From an uncultured Pirellulaceae bacterium (lineage in GTDB: Bacteria; Planctomycetota; Planctomycetia; Pirellulales; Pirellulaceae): 52,980 nt of DNA. The notes under the pieces are model-generated. The model was not told where the DNA came from, ran no database searches, and was given only the letters and a program-made list of their open reading frames with translations. Of the stretch, positions 16,115-24,426 are shown one piece after another; the stretch's first letter is position 1; each line of letters begins with the position of its first letter. The translations under genes and the position numbers were made by a program. Location: assembly GCA_937928215.1 (NCBI GenBank), contig CALFWL010000068.1, forward strand, positions 1 to 52,980, given 5' to 3'.

Positions 16115-18127
16115 CTAATACCAGTAAACGCAAATGATATGGATCGTGATCAACACTGGCAGCGGCCACAGCAACCAAATATGCAGCCTCGTCAAGCGTG
16201 GCCGCCACTCGCGGATTAACATGGCCGCTTCACCCGCCACTCGATTCTCCAAACCGCTGGCGATTCCGGCGACTGCTCCCACAAAGGTCAAACCAAGGAA
16301 TGTCAGGCTGAGCATCATGTTCACATTCGCGCCAAGCCGCATGCCAGTGTGGACGATCAATCCGACGAGCGTTGCAACACCGACGGCCGTGTGCACGGCT
16401 CGCCAGAATCCGTAGCTGCCTTCCTTGACCAGCTTCGTTCGTTTCCGCAGCGAGAAAACCATGCCGAACAAAGAAACTGCCAACAGCGAGTAGCCGGAAA
16501 TCTGCTTGATCACTTCGTCGCGCCAGACAATGTCAATATTTCGCCAGTCAGATTGCACACTGTCGGCCATCGGCAACGGCGGAACGACCCAGATGATCAA
16601 CGATAGAATCAAAGACACGACCGAAGTCACCAACACCACCACGCCGGTGGTCGTTTCTGGAATCGCCGATCGATCGCCCGCCATCGCATAAACCAAATGC
16701 TCGCAGCTGCCACACCCTGTCGCGGCGCCCGTTACTTTGCTGAGCTGCTCCGGCGTAACGGCTCCGTTGTCGAAAGCCGCCGATAGTTCTCCACGCGTCA
16801 CGCCAAGACATGAACAAACGGTTGCATCCGATGGCCACTGAGTAACGGTTGTCGCCTGACCTAGAGGGCTCAGGCGCCCCGTTTCAATAAACCGTTTTCG
16901 CTCTCGTCGTGAAATTTTTCGCTGCCGACCAACGGCGACGCGCACGGTATCAATGTCATCCCACTGTCCCACTCCAGCCGCACCGACGATCTTATCGAAT
17001 TCAATGATCAATTTTCGATAGCCTTGTTCGTCCTGATGAGTGAGAATCACTCCGTCTGGCGAGTAGCCGATCGCGGTTCCAAGAGCAACGACGGGAACAC
17101 CAAGCAGTTTCAATTCCGCAGATTCGTCGGCACCGTGAAAGCGAGTGTCGACGCCCGCCAACTGATCGGCCAGCGTGTTTGCCATCAAGTAGCACGGGGC
17201 GACCAATCCGTAGGTGTAGTCGTCGATCGAGGCACACTCTCCAATCGCATAGATGTCAGGGTCGTTCGTCTGCAGCCGATCGTTGACGGTGAATCCCCCT
17301 CGTTTACCAAGCCCCAAGCCAGCGTCTTCTGCCAGTTCATCGCGCGGCCGGATGCCAGCTGCGACAACCAAAATGTCCACGTCCAGAGAATCCACTTCCA
17401 TAAAGTTAATGCGAAGCTTGTTTTCGTGAGCCTCGACGTTCTCCGTGCGCGTGGTCAGCATGATGTTTACGCCCAAAGCTTCCACTCGTTCTTTCAATAC
17501 CTTGGCTGCGGTCGCATCCAACTGACGAGGCATCAATCCGGGAGCCATCTCGATCACCGTGGCCGAGACATTCAGGTCCAGCATCACCTTGACGGCTTCC
17601 AAGCCCAGCAGACCCCCACCGATCACGGCTGCCGATTGCGCGTTGGCTTGATCAACGTGCTTCTGAATCGCCAGTAAGTCATCAATCGTCCGGTAGACAA
17701 ACACCCCCGGCAGGTCACTGCCTGGAATCGGGGGAACCCACGCCTTGGAACCGGTCGCCAGCACCAGCCGGTCGTAGTCAACCGATTCGCCCCGGTCGTC
17801 GACCACTTGTTTTCGCTTTCGGTCGATCGAAACGACGCGGCGACCGGACCGTACAGAAATCTGCTGGTCGCAATACCATTGGCGATCTGCCAGTTGCAAA
17901 TCCTCAGCACTTCGCCCCGAAAACAATTTGGATAGATTTACGCGATCGTATGCCAGCTGTGGCTCGTCTCCAAAAAGCGTAATTGCGAACGAGTTAACTA
18001 CGTCGTGCTTTACTAACCGATCGCATAATCCAAAACCTGCCATTCCTCCGCCAACGATCACCAACCGCTCTACATCAATGCAATCAACAGTCGCGGCTTC
18101 GAGGTCCCGGTCAGGTTGAGTCAACAT
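16115..18127 (-). CDS. NirB-like FAD/NAD(P)H reductase fused to BFD [2Fe-2S] and a cytochrome-b-like membrane domain
   Basis: The 670-residue fusion has three parts. Residues 20-410 are a class I pyridine nucleotide-disulfide oxidoreductase related to the NirB N-terminus: FAD GGGMAGFG near 26, LATGS near 123, NAD(P) GGGLLGLE near 170 and YAIGECA near 293. Residues 436-482 are a BFD-type [2Fe-2S] domain with C438-x-C440 and C472-x2-C475. Residues about 493-670 hold four to five membrane helices with two H-x13-H pairs (H579/H593 and H649/H663), the spacing expected for two bis-His b haems. The siroheme domain of NirB is absent. It begins at ATG 18127 and is followed 9 bases later by the 11-haem cytochrome. 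A route from cytosolic NAD(P)H through b haems to periplasmic c haems is inferred. Confidence 0.88.
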   Translation of the reverse strand: MLTQPDRDLEAATVDCIDVERLVIVGGGMAGFGLCDRLVKHDVVNSFAITLFGDEPQLAYDRVNLSKLFSGRSAEDLQLADRQWYCDQQISVRSGRRVVSIDRKRKQVVDDRGESVDYDRLVLATGSKAWVPPIPGSDLPGVFVYRTIDDLLAIQKHVDQANAQSAAVIGGGLLGLEAVKVMLDLNVSATVIEMAPGLMPRQLDATAAKVLKERVEALGVNIMLTTRTENVEAHENKLRINFMEVDSLDVDILVVAAGIRPRDELAEDAGLGLGKRGGFTVNDRLQTNDPDIYAIGECASIDDYTYGLVAPCYLMANTLADQLAGVDTRFHGADESAELKLLGVPVVALGTAIGYSPDGVILTHQDEQGYRKLIIEFDKIVGAAGVGQWDDIDTVRVAVGRQRKISRRERKRFIETGRLSPLGQATTVTQWPSDATVCSCLGVTRGELSAAFDNGAVTPEQLSKVTGAATGCGSCEHLVYAMAGDRSAIPETTTGVVVLVTSVVSLILSLIIWVVPPLPMADSVQSDWRNIDIVWRDEVIKQISGYSLLAVSLFGMVFSLRKRTKLVKEGSYGFWRAVHTAVGVATLVGLIVHTGMRLGANVNMMLSLTFLGLTFVGAVAGIASGLENRVAGEAAMLIREWRPRLTRLHIWLLWPLPVLITIHIICVYWY

Positions 18128-18940
18128 ATACGAAAGCCAAAAGTGATGGTGATTCGACGCAGTCGTTAAACATCAATCCAACTGCACGCAAAACATCCCT
18201 TCTCCTGCTAGAGAGTGAGTTGTTGGTTGGTTGCACGCTTGAATTGCAAACATCGTTCCAGTTCACGACCCGATTCGTAATTGCTCGGGCGTCAGGTCGA
18301 GGAACAGATCAAAAGGGGCTTGAGTGACCCGCAACTGGTTCCATGAAGGATTCGTTAAATCCTTTAACGCGTGCATCGCTGGATGCAATAAAAAATGAAC
18401 ACGGCACTTTGCATCTTCGATGACGACAGGTGCCGCGCAGATAAGCCAGATCTCTGAACCAGTTGCTAAAATTCAAAGCAGGGTTCGGTCGGAGTCACTC
18501 TCGACAAGCTGGAATGAGGAGGGGAAGAATTCCCCAGATTTCTGGTTTCTGCTTGGATAAGAATCGTCAAGTTTGCGGGTTTTTCCGATTAATCCGTTGC
18601 TATCAATGGATCTTTTTAGAATTCTTTCCGATGGTGGGACGCAGTCTTGGTTGCCGGTCGTAACTCGTGCGGGGGGGCGGTTTCCTTCGGTTTCTGATGC
18701 ATTTTTCCGAAATACGGCCTTAGCGGCGTCTCGGATCACTTTAGAACCGCCCAAGACATCCGGTCGAGAACCTTTGACGGTCACAAGCAGTGCATTCAGT
18801 TTAAGTCACGTTATCAGACGAACGGATTAGTAGTCCAAGGGGGTCAGTGTTTTTACGCAGATTGGCTGCCTTGAGAACTGAAAAGAGCCGCCCTGACCAG
18901 CGTCTGATTTCACTCGGTTCGTTACAAGGATGTAAACGTT
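18128..18940. other. Long divergent intergenic region between the redox block and the porin
   Basis: These 813 bases hold no convincing gene. They must contain the promoters for the minus-strand FAD/BFD/cytochrome-b operon and for the plus-strand porin. A short dyad TGCATC/GATGCA lies at 18374-18389. CCATGAAGGATTCGTT at 18341-18356 nearly recurs in the nitrate intergenic region at 28651. Confidence 0.4.
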
Positions 18941-20620
18941 ATGTTAAGGAAGTTTTTCCCGGGGTCTCTGATGACCACCGGAGTCGCCGCAGGATGCCTG
19001 TTACTTTCAGGGTCGGCGGCTGGACAGGAACAAGGTTACCCAGACCCGGTTGTCGCACCATCCTATGTGATCGGCGATACGGAGGTCGCTCAACCCACCG
19101 TGGAAACGGTCATTAGCGATGCGACTTTGCAGGCTGCTCCTTCGACCGAAGCCGCACCGACGGTCGTTGAAGGCGAAGCTGCTGCGGATTGCGGATGTGC
19201 ATCTGCGGAGCCCTTACCAGCGGCAACACCGGCCGTCTGTGGTTGTGGCAACAAGAAGTGCGGTGGATTTCTGTGCCGCGATCGCAAAGCTCCTCCCAAA
19301 CCCAAACCCAACCCGTGTGCTGGTAGCCACAAGCCGTTGTTCTATGCGAACGATTTCAGCTACCTAGGCAAGGATGACTACAGTGGCAGCTGCTTCGGCG
19401 ATAGCCTGAAGCAAATGGATGTTGGACGCTGCGGAAAGCTGGATATTGGTGGGCAGCTGCGTCATCGATACCACAGCGAACGAGGCATGGGTCGCCAGGC
19501 GGGTGTTTTGGGTTTTCAGGATACGCAAAACGATTTCAGTTTGTACCGTGCACGACTGTACGCCAACTACAAAGTAAACGAAGACCTTCGCTTTTTTGCG
19601 GAAGGCATCTACGCCGATGTTGGTGGAGCCGAACCAGCGTACCTGCCACGCGGAATCGATCGCAACCGAGGTGACTTCCTGAACTTGTTTGCCGATGTGG
19701 CATTGACCGAAGACACCATTGTCCGAATCGGTCGTCAGGAGCTACTGTTTGGGGCGCAGCGTTTGGTCTCGCCACTGGATTGGGCCAACACCCGTCGTAC
19801 GTTTGACGGTGTTCGAACCATTACCAAGACGGACAATTTAAGCTTGGACATGTTCTACACTCAGTTCGTTCCAGTCGCATTCGACTCGTTCGATAACGCT
19901 GATGAGAACAATCACTTCTACGGTGGTTATGCGACGTTCAGCGGCATGGAAAATGCCACAGTCGACATGTACGTGTTGGGATCCAACAATGAAAACATGG
20001 CTGCTCCTATCGCATCAAACTTTCATCTTCAGACTTATGGATCTCGCATTCAGGGTGTGATGAAAAATGATCTTCTGTACGAAGTAGAAGCGGCCTATCA
20101 GACCGGCGTTCAGCGCGGTCTTGATGCTAACCACGAGGCATTCGCTTACACAGTCGGTCTTGGTCGCAAGTTCGGCAACCATCCATGGAATCCCGTTCTG
20201 TGGGGTTTTTATGACTTTGCTTCGGGCAACGATTCGGGTGATGCAGACTTTAATCGCTTTAACCAGTTGTTCCCTTTGGCTCACAAGTATCTCGGCTTCA
20301 TTGATGCGGTCGCGCGTTCGAATGTCGCTTCTCCGAACGTTCGTCTGGCCATGACTCCGACCAGCAAGTTGAATTTGTTGATGTGGTACCATCATTTTGA
20401 TGCGGACGAAGCGGATGACGTGATTCCAGGTGTTGCTGTCCCGAGTGCTCAAAACTTGGACACGAATGACTTTGGTAACGAGTTGGATTTCATTGCCAAT
20501 TACCGGCTGACCGCTCGTGCCAGCATTCTGGCTGGTTATTCGCACCTGTGGCGAGGAGCCAAAATTATCGGCGACACTGACGCCGACTTCTTCTACCTGC
20601 AGACGACAGTCAACTTCTGA
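18941..20620 (+). CDS. Outer-membrane beta-barrel porin (alginate-export-like)
   Basis: The 559-residue protein has a signal peptide (about 1-29, ending near SAAGQEQ), an Ala/Pro/Thr-rich stretch and a Cys-rich linker (CGCASAEPL and CGCGNKKCGGFLC). From about residue 165 a barrel domain with alternating strands follows, including LDIGGQLRHRYHSE, LYRARLYANYKVNEDLRFFAEG, RIGRQELLFGAQRLVSPLDWAN, RTFDGVRT and a final DFFYLQTTVNF ending in Phe. The GRQEL/RLVSPLDWANTRRTFDG stretch is typical of the Alginate_exp family. AAGGA lies 8 bases before ATG 18941. Placed between the redox block and nitrate assimilation genes, a nitrate/nitrite pore is a reasonable but unproven guess. Confidence 0.85.
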   Translation: MLRKFFPGSLMTTGVAAGCLLLSGSAAGQEQGYPDPVVAPSYVIGDTEVAQPTVETVISDATLQAAPSTEAAPTVVEGEAAADCGCASAEPLPAATPAVCGCGNKKCGGFLCRDRKAPPKPKPNPCAGSHKPLFYANDFSYLGKDDYSGSCFGDSLKQMDVGRCGKLDIGGQLRHRYHSERGMGRQAGVLGFQDTQNDFSLYRARLYANYKVNEDLRFFAEGIYADVGGAEPAYLPRGIDRNRGDFLNLFADVALTEDTIVRIGRQELLFGAQRLVSPLDWANTRRTFDGVRTITKTDNLSLDMFYTQFVPVAFDSFDNADENNHFYGGYATFSGMENATVDMYVLGSNNENMAAPIASNFHLQTYGSRIQGVMKNDLLYEVEAAYQTGVQRGLDANHEAFAYTVGLGRKFGNHPWNPVLWGFYDFASGNDSGDADFNRFNQLFPLAHKYLGFIDAVARSNVASPNVRLAMTPTSKLNLLMWYHHFDADEADDVIPGVAVPSAQNLDTNDFGNELDFIANYRLTARASILAGYSHLWRGAKIIGDTDADFFYLQTTVNF

Positions 20621-20641
20621 TTGGACCGATCTGGTGAAACG

Positions 20642-20676
20642 GAATCGGGTTGTGGAACTGACGCCACACCCGATTC
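20642..20676 (+). terminator. Hairpin after the porin gene
   Basis: GAATCGGGT-T-GTGG pairs with CCAC-ACCCGATTC around an 8-base loop, a 13-pair stem with one bulge, 21 bases after the porin stop. No T-run follows directly, but a second hairpin with TTTTA comes 4 bases later, so the pair probably ends porin transcription. Confidence 0.5.
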
Positions 20677-20680
20677 ACCA

Positions 20681-20700
20681 CGAGCTTCACGCTCGTTTTA
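20681..20700 (+). terminator. Intrinsic terminator of the porin gene
   Basis: CGAGC and GCTCG form a 5-pair stem with loop TTCAC, followed by TTTTAT. It lies directly after a longer hairpin and before a third one. Confidence 0.5.
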
Positions 20701-20719
20701 TCTCTGAAAAGAACCGAGG

Positions 20720-20744
20720 GCCTCTGCTTGTCGCAGGGGCTTTT
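20720..20744 (+). terminator. Third terminator-like hairpin after the porin gene
   Basis: GCCTCTGC (20720-20727) pairs with GCAGGGGC (20733-20740; one G-T pair), followed by TTTT and then CGCGTTT. Together with the two preceding hairpins it makes a triple terminator region. Confidence 0.6.
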
Positions 20745-20933
20745 CGCGTTTGAAATATGGAAAAAGAAGTCAAAGCAGGACCCCATTGAGCGCCCAGAAC
20801 GACTCTCGTGGATGCGGATCAGCTAGTCGGCCTAGCACTCGTGGATCAATAAGTTGCCGGATGAACATGATTCAACGCCAGTTTTACGCGAGCGAAACGA
20901 AATCAAATCTGGCGGTTATTGTTGGGCAAGTGC

Positions 20934-22517
20934 TCAATAAACATCACGTTCGTAGCGGTTGGATTTGGCCAGTTCTTTGACGTAATCAGCAGCTTGATCG
21001 GTGGACATTTTGCCATGCTGAGCGATTACCTCATGCAGCGCCGTGTCAACGTCTTTGGCCATGCGGCTGGCGTCACCGCAAACAAAAAAGTAACCGCCGG
21101 ATTCCAGCCACTTGAAAATCTCGGCTCCGTTTTCTCGCATCCGATCCTGAACGTAAATTTTGTGTTCCTGATCGCGACTGAACGCGGTGTCCAAGCGTTT
21201 AAGCAGTCCCTCCGAAACGTATCCTTCCAGCATGTCACGGTACAGAAAATCGCTTTCCGATCTTTGATCGCCAAAGAACAACCAGTTGTCACCGGTGGCT
21301 CCGGTCGCTTCCCTTTCTTGCAGGAATGACACAAAAGGAGCGATCCCTGTGCCCGGGCCGACCATGATCATCGGAGCCGTTGGGTCCGTCGGAACGGTGA
21401 ATCCATGAGACGGCTGGACAAAAACGTTCAACCGGCTGCCCGCATCGACTCGTTCAGCCAGCATTGTCGACGCGACACCCTTGCGAACACGTTCGTTCTT
21501 TTCGTAAGTCACCTTGCCCACGGTCAAGTGAACTTGGTTGGGGTGTTTTTTCAAAGAGCTGGCGATGGAGTACAAACGTGGATTGAGCAACGGGATCGTT
21601 TGCAGCAAGTCGCTGAACGGGATTTTTAACGTCTTGAACGATTTCAAAAAGTCCAGCACGTCAAGCTCATCCAACATGTCCTCGTCAGCCGCCAACGCTT
21701 CGGCTTTTTTCTTTTCGTTGCTGTCGATCAGGTTTTCAATAAACCATTCGGCCAATTCTTCTGTCGCGGTGGTCAAATCCTTGTCAGCCAGAAAGTCGGG
21801 TTGATCACCGTCCGACATTTCACATGCGGCAACGATTTCGTCGATCAAGTCAGGGCAGTTGCTCGGGTAAACGCCCAAAGAATCGCCGACTCGATATTCT
21901 AAGTCACCGTCGGTCAGATCGATCTCCACGTGGCGCACGTCCTTGGCGGATCCTTCGCCGGTCAGCTTCACGTTCCTGATCAATTTCGCTCCGAAGGGAT
22001 TCTTGCGAGACCATTTGCCATCGTCGGTTTTTGCTGCGGGAGCAGCCGATGTCACGTCTTCGCCTGATTCCGCATTCAGTTTTATCAGTTTCTTGATCGC
22101 ACGGACCGTTTCCTTGCCGCCGGGGGAACAGAGCGTCAGGTTGTCTTCTTCACCGCTGGCGATTGCTTCGCTGTACGTCTGGCACAGATAGCCACACGAT
22201 CCGCAGTCCAGCTGCGCCATTGCGGCCATCAGCTTTCTCTTGTGTGGTTTGCCTTCGGCCAACTCAAGGCGTTCATCGATTGACAGGCTGTCATCGTGCC
22301 ACGGGAAGTCTTCATCTTCTTCCTCGTCGGCCGCGGTGACATCGGCGGTGGTCGCCGCCAAGCCTACGCCGCTCCCTTGGCCGTTGATTTCTTCGATGCC
22401 GGTCATGCCCGCAAAAAAGCCGTTCAGCCACGCACGTTGTGCTTCATCAAAAGGAGCTGATTCGGGAATCAATGAAACGCCCGCAAGCAGTTTTTTCGAA
22501 TCGAGCATCTTATTCAT
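20934..22517 (-). CDS. CysJ-like FAD/NADPH reductase with a [4Fe-4S] domain in place of flavodoxin
   Basis: The 527-residue protein ends in a typical diflavin-reductase module: an FAD-binding domain (PRLYSIASSLKKHPNQVHLTV, with RLYS as the FAD motif) and an NADPH domain (MIMVGPGTGIAPFVSFLQER, NWLFFGDQRSESDFLY, GGYFFVCGDASRMAKDVDTAL) like CysJ and P450 reductase. No flavodoxin domain is present. Instead, residues 105-130 carry C-x2-C-x3-C-x17-C (CGSCGYLC ... CSPGG), resembling the PF04060 Fe-S motif. It starts at ATG 22517 with GAGGA upstream, 46 bases after the nitrite reductase gene. Its place as last gene of the nitrate operon, not beside cysI, suggests it supplies electrons to the siroheme nitrite reductase, though service to sulfite reductase is possible. 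Confidence 0.85.
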   Translation of the reverse strand: MNKMLDSKKLLAGVSLIPESAPFDEAQRAWLNGFFAGMTGIEEINGQGSGVGLAATTADVTAADEEEDEDFPWHDDSLSIDERLELAEGKPHKRKLMAAMAQLDCGSCGYLCQTYSEAIASGEEDNLTLCSPGGKETVRAIKKLIKLNAESGEDVTSAAPAAKTDDGKWSRKNPFGAKLIRNVKLTGEGSAKDVRHVEIDLTDGDLEYRVGDSLGVYPSNCPDLIDEIVAACEMSDGDQPDFLADKDLTTATEELAEWFIENLIDSNEKKKAEALAADEDMLDELDVLDFLKSFKTLKIPFSDLLQTIPLLNPRLYSIASSLKKHPNQVHLTVGKVTYEKNERVRKGVASTMLAERVDAGSRLNVFVQPSHGFTVPTDPTAPMIMVGPGTGIAPFVSFLQEREATGATGDNWLFFGDQRSESDFLYRDMLEGYVSEGLLKRLDTAFSRDQEHKIYVQDRMRENGAEIFKWLESGGYFFVCGDASRMAKDVDTALHEVIAQHGKMSTDQAADYVKELAKSNRYERDVY

Positions 22518-22563
22518 GAGTTAATCCTCGGTGTGAGATTCGGCCTTCGTTTCTGTGTCATTT

Positions 22564-24399
22564 TCAAGTCGCTTCCCCCATGGCAATCAATTCTTCGTCG
22601 CTGCAACGCGATGCGAAATCAACAAAGGACTCGGAGGGAGTTTGTCGTTTTTCCAAATAGCTGCTGAGAATCCGATGTACTAACGGAGGCACCTCATCAA
22701 ACGCGACGGCGTTGAACAATTGCCTTCCCATTCGGCCTCGCGATCCGTATCCGCCACCAATGACAACATGGTAGCCATCCACCATGTCTTCCCCTTGAGT
22801 CACCGCCGTGCCCATCAGGCCGATGTCGCCAATGTAGTGCTGCGCACAACTGTGATGGCAACCGGTGACGTGAATGTTCAAGGGTTGATCGAGTTCGATC
22901 TTGTCTTCCAGATAACTGGCCAGGATCATCGCCTGGCCTTTCGTGTCGGCTCCGGCGTACTTGCAGCCTCGGCTTCCGGTACACGCCACCAGTCCGGCCC
23001 TGCTACTGGTCGCTTGCCATTCAAGCCCAAGGTTTTCGATCTCCGCTTTCACTTGATCCATCTGATCGTTATCGATGTCGGGGATCAGTAAATTTTGCCA
23101 GACAGTCAAGCGAATGTAGCCGTCTCCGTATTGGTCCGCGATCGCCGCGATGCCTCGCAATTGATCGGCCGTGATTCGGCCCACGGGCAGAACCAGTCCG
23201 ACATAGGATTTGCCTTTTTGCTTTTGCGGATGAAAACCCACGTGAGCGAAACGGTTTTCGGGGTCGGGGAAGTCAAGTTTTTCATCTTCCATTCGCAGTA
23301 GCGGACGCCCCATTTCCGTTTCAACTTCCGCCATAAACTTGTCAAAACCCCAGTCATCCAAGACGTACTTCAGACGTGCTTTTTTGCGATCTGTCCGATC
23401 CCCACTACGAATGAACACTTTCAAGATCGCGCCCGACATTTCGCTGCATTCGTTCGGGCGAACTAGAACGCTGGTCGGTCGAGCGAAATCTTTGTGACCG
23501 GTAATTCCTCCAAGCCGAACTTGAAAATAGATCCCGGCAGGAATCTGTTCGGTCGCCAATGGCTCGGTTATCTCGACTGCGAAAAAACCAATGTCGTTGG
23601 TGTCCGACAATGGACTGATCGTCCCGCGTCCATCAAATGAAATGTTGAACTTGCGAGGAAGACCGTACAGTTCACGGTGGTTGATCAGGTACCAGTGAAG
23701 CTCTTCCGCCAGCGGCAAAGTTTCGATGATTTCTTTCGTGTCGAATCCACTGGTGGGGCCACAGGTTACATTGCGAACGTTGTCTGCGCCCGAACCTTGA
23801 TTGACAATGCCCAACCTTCGCAGACCTGTCAAAACCTGGTAGCCGTTCTTCGCGGGAATCTCACGAAACTGCAAATTGTTCCGTGTCGTTACATCCACGT
23901 AACCACCGGCAAGATCTTCGCTCATGCTGGCCAACCCGCGTAGTTGAGCCGTGTTCAAGTGGCCACCAGGAATTCTCATGCGACACATGTAAGAGTCCTG
24001 CGCCGGGGCGACGTAAAACAAACCCTGAGACTTGGCTAGGAATACGTCTGTGCCTTTCGGGAACGCGCCTTCCTCACTGCGATTGGAAATGTCATCCCAG
24101 ATATCGCACATGTGCTTGTCGCGTTTGGCTTTTTCTTCGTTGCAAAGCTTTCCGCCTTCGGATTCTGTTCGCTGCATCGCTTGATGCATCGCTGCGTCCG
24201 GGCCAATCATCTGAGCCCCTGCAGGACCAACCTGGACAACTGCGCCACCCTGACCGGTTCGAGCGCTGTCCGAAATCACGGGTAGGCCACGGACAACTTT
24301 GGCCACATCCGAACCAAGCGCGTAGCCCTGTAGATAATTTTTCTGTTCTTCGTTGAAGCCCTTTTCGTCAACGGACTCGTTGTCTTTTTCGTCTGTCAT
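22564..24399 (-). CDS. nirA: Ferredoxin-type siroheme nitrite reductase (NirA family)
   Basis: This 611-residue enzyme carries the nitrite/sulfite reductase ferredoxin-like half domains and siroheme/[4Fe-4S] domains in tandem. The cluster ligands are C473, C479, C514 and C518 (CTGSRGC and CHHSC, with GCHHSCAQH typical of nitrite reductases). The upstream half contains YMCRMRIPGGHL, VDVTTRNNLQFREI and NVRNVTCGPTSGFD. An N-terminal extension of about 100 residues is present. It reduces nitrite to ammonium in six electrons in the cytoplasm. It sits between the nitrate reductase (27 bases upstream) and a flavin/Fe-S reductase (46 bases downstream), its likely electron donor. The operon context favours nitrite over sulfite; a separate sulfite reductase is encoded at 41567-43318. 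Confidence 0.92.
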   Translation of the reverse strand: MTDEKDNESVDEKGFNEEQKNYLQGYALGSDVAKVVRGLPVISDSARTGQGGAVVQVGPAGAQMIGPDAAMHQAMQRTESEGGKLCNEEKAKRDKHMCDIWDDISNRSEEGAFPKGTDVFLAKSQGLFYVAPAQDSYMCRMRIPGGHLNTAQLRGLASMSEDLAGGYVDVTTRNNLQFREIPAKNGYQVLTGLRRLGIVNQGSGADNVRNVTCGPTSGFDTKEIIETLPLAEELHWYLINHRELYGLPRKFNISFDGRGTISPLSDTNDIGFFAVEITEPLATEQIPAGIYFQVRLGGITGHKDFARPTSVLVRPNECSEMSGAILKVFIRSGDRTDRKKARLKYVLDDWGFDKFMAEVETEMGRPLLRMEDEKLDFPDPENRFAHVGFHPQKQKGKSYVGLVLPVGRITADQLRGIAAIADQYGDGYIRLTVWQNLLIPDIDNDQMDQVKAEIENLGLEWQATSSRAGLVACTGSRGCKYAGADTKGQAMILASYLEDKIELDQPLNIHVTGCHHSCAQHYIGDIGLMGTAVTQGEDMVDGYHVVIGGGYGSRGRMGRQLFNAVAFDEVPPLVHRILSSYLEKRQTPSESFVDFASRCSDEELIAMGEAT

Positions 24400-24426
24400 C
24401 TGGATTGGTTATGGTGGTGGTGTGGT

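Noticed and set aside
18374..18389. TGCATC/GATGCA dyad as a terminator
   Set aside because: Short stem without a T-run in either direction.
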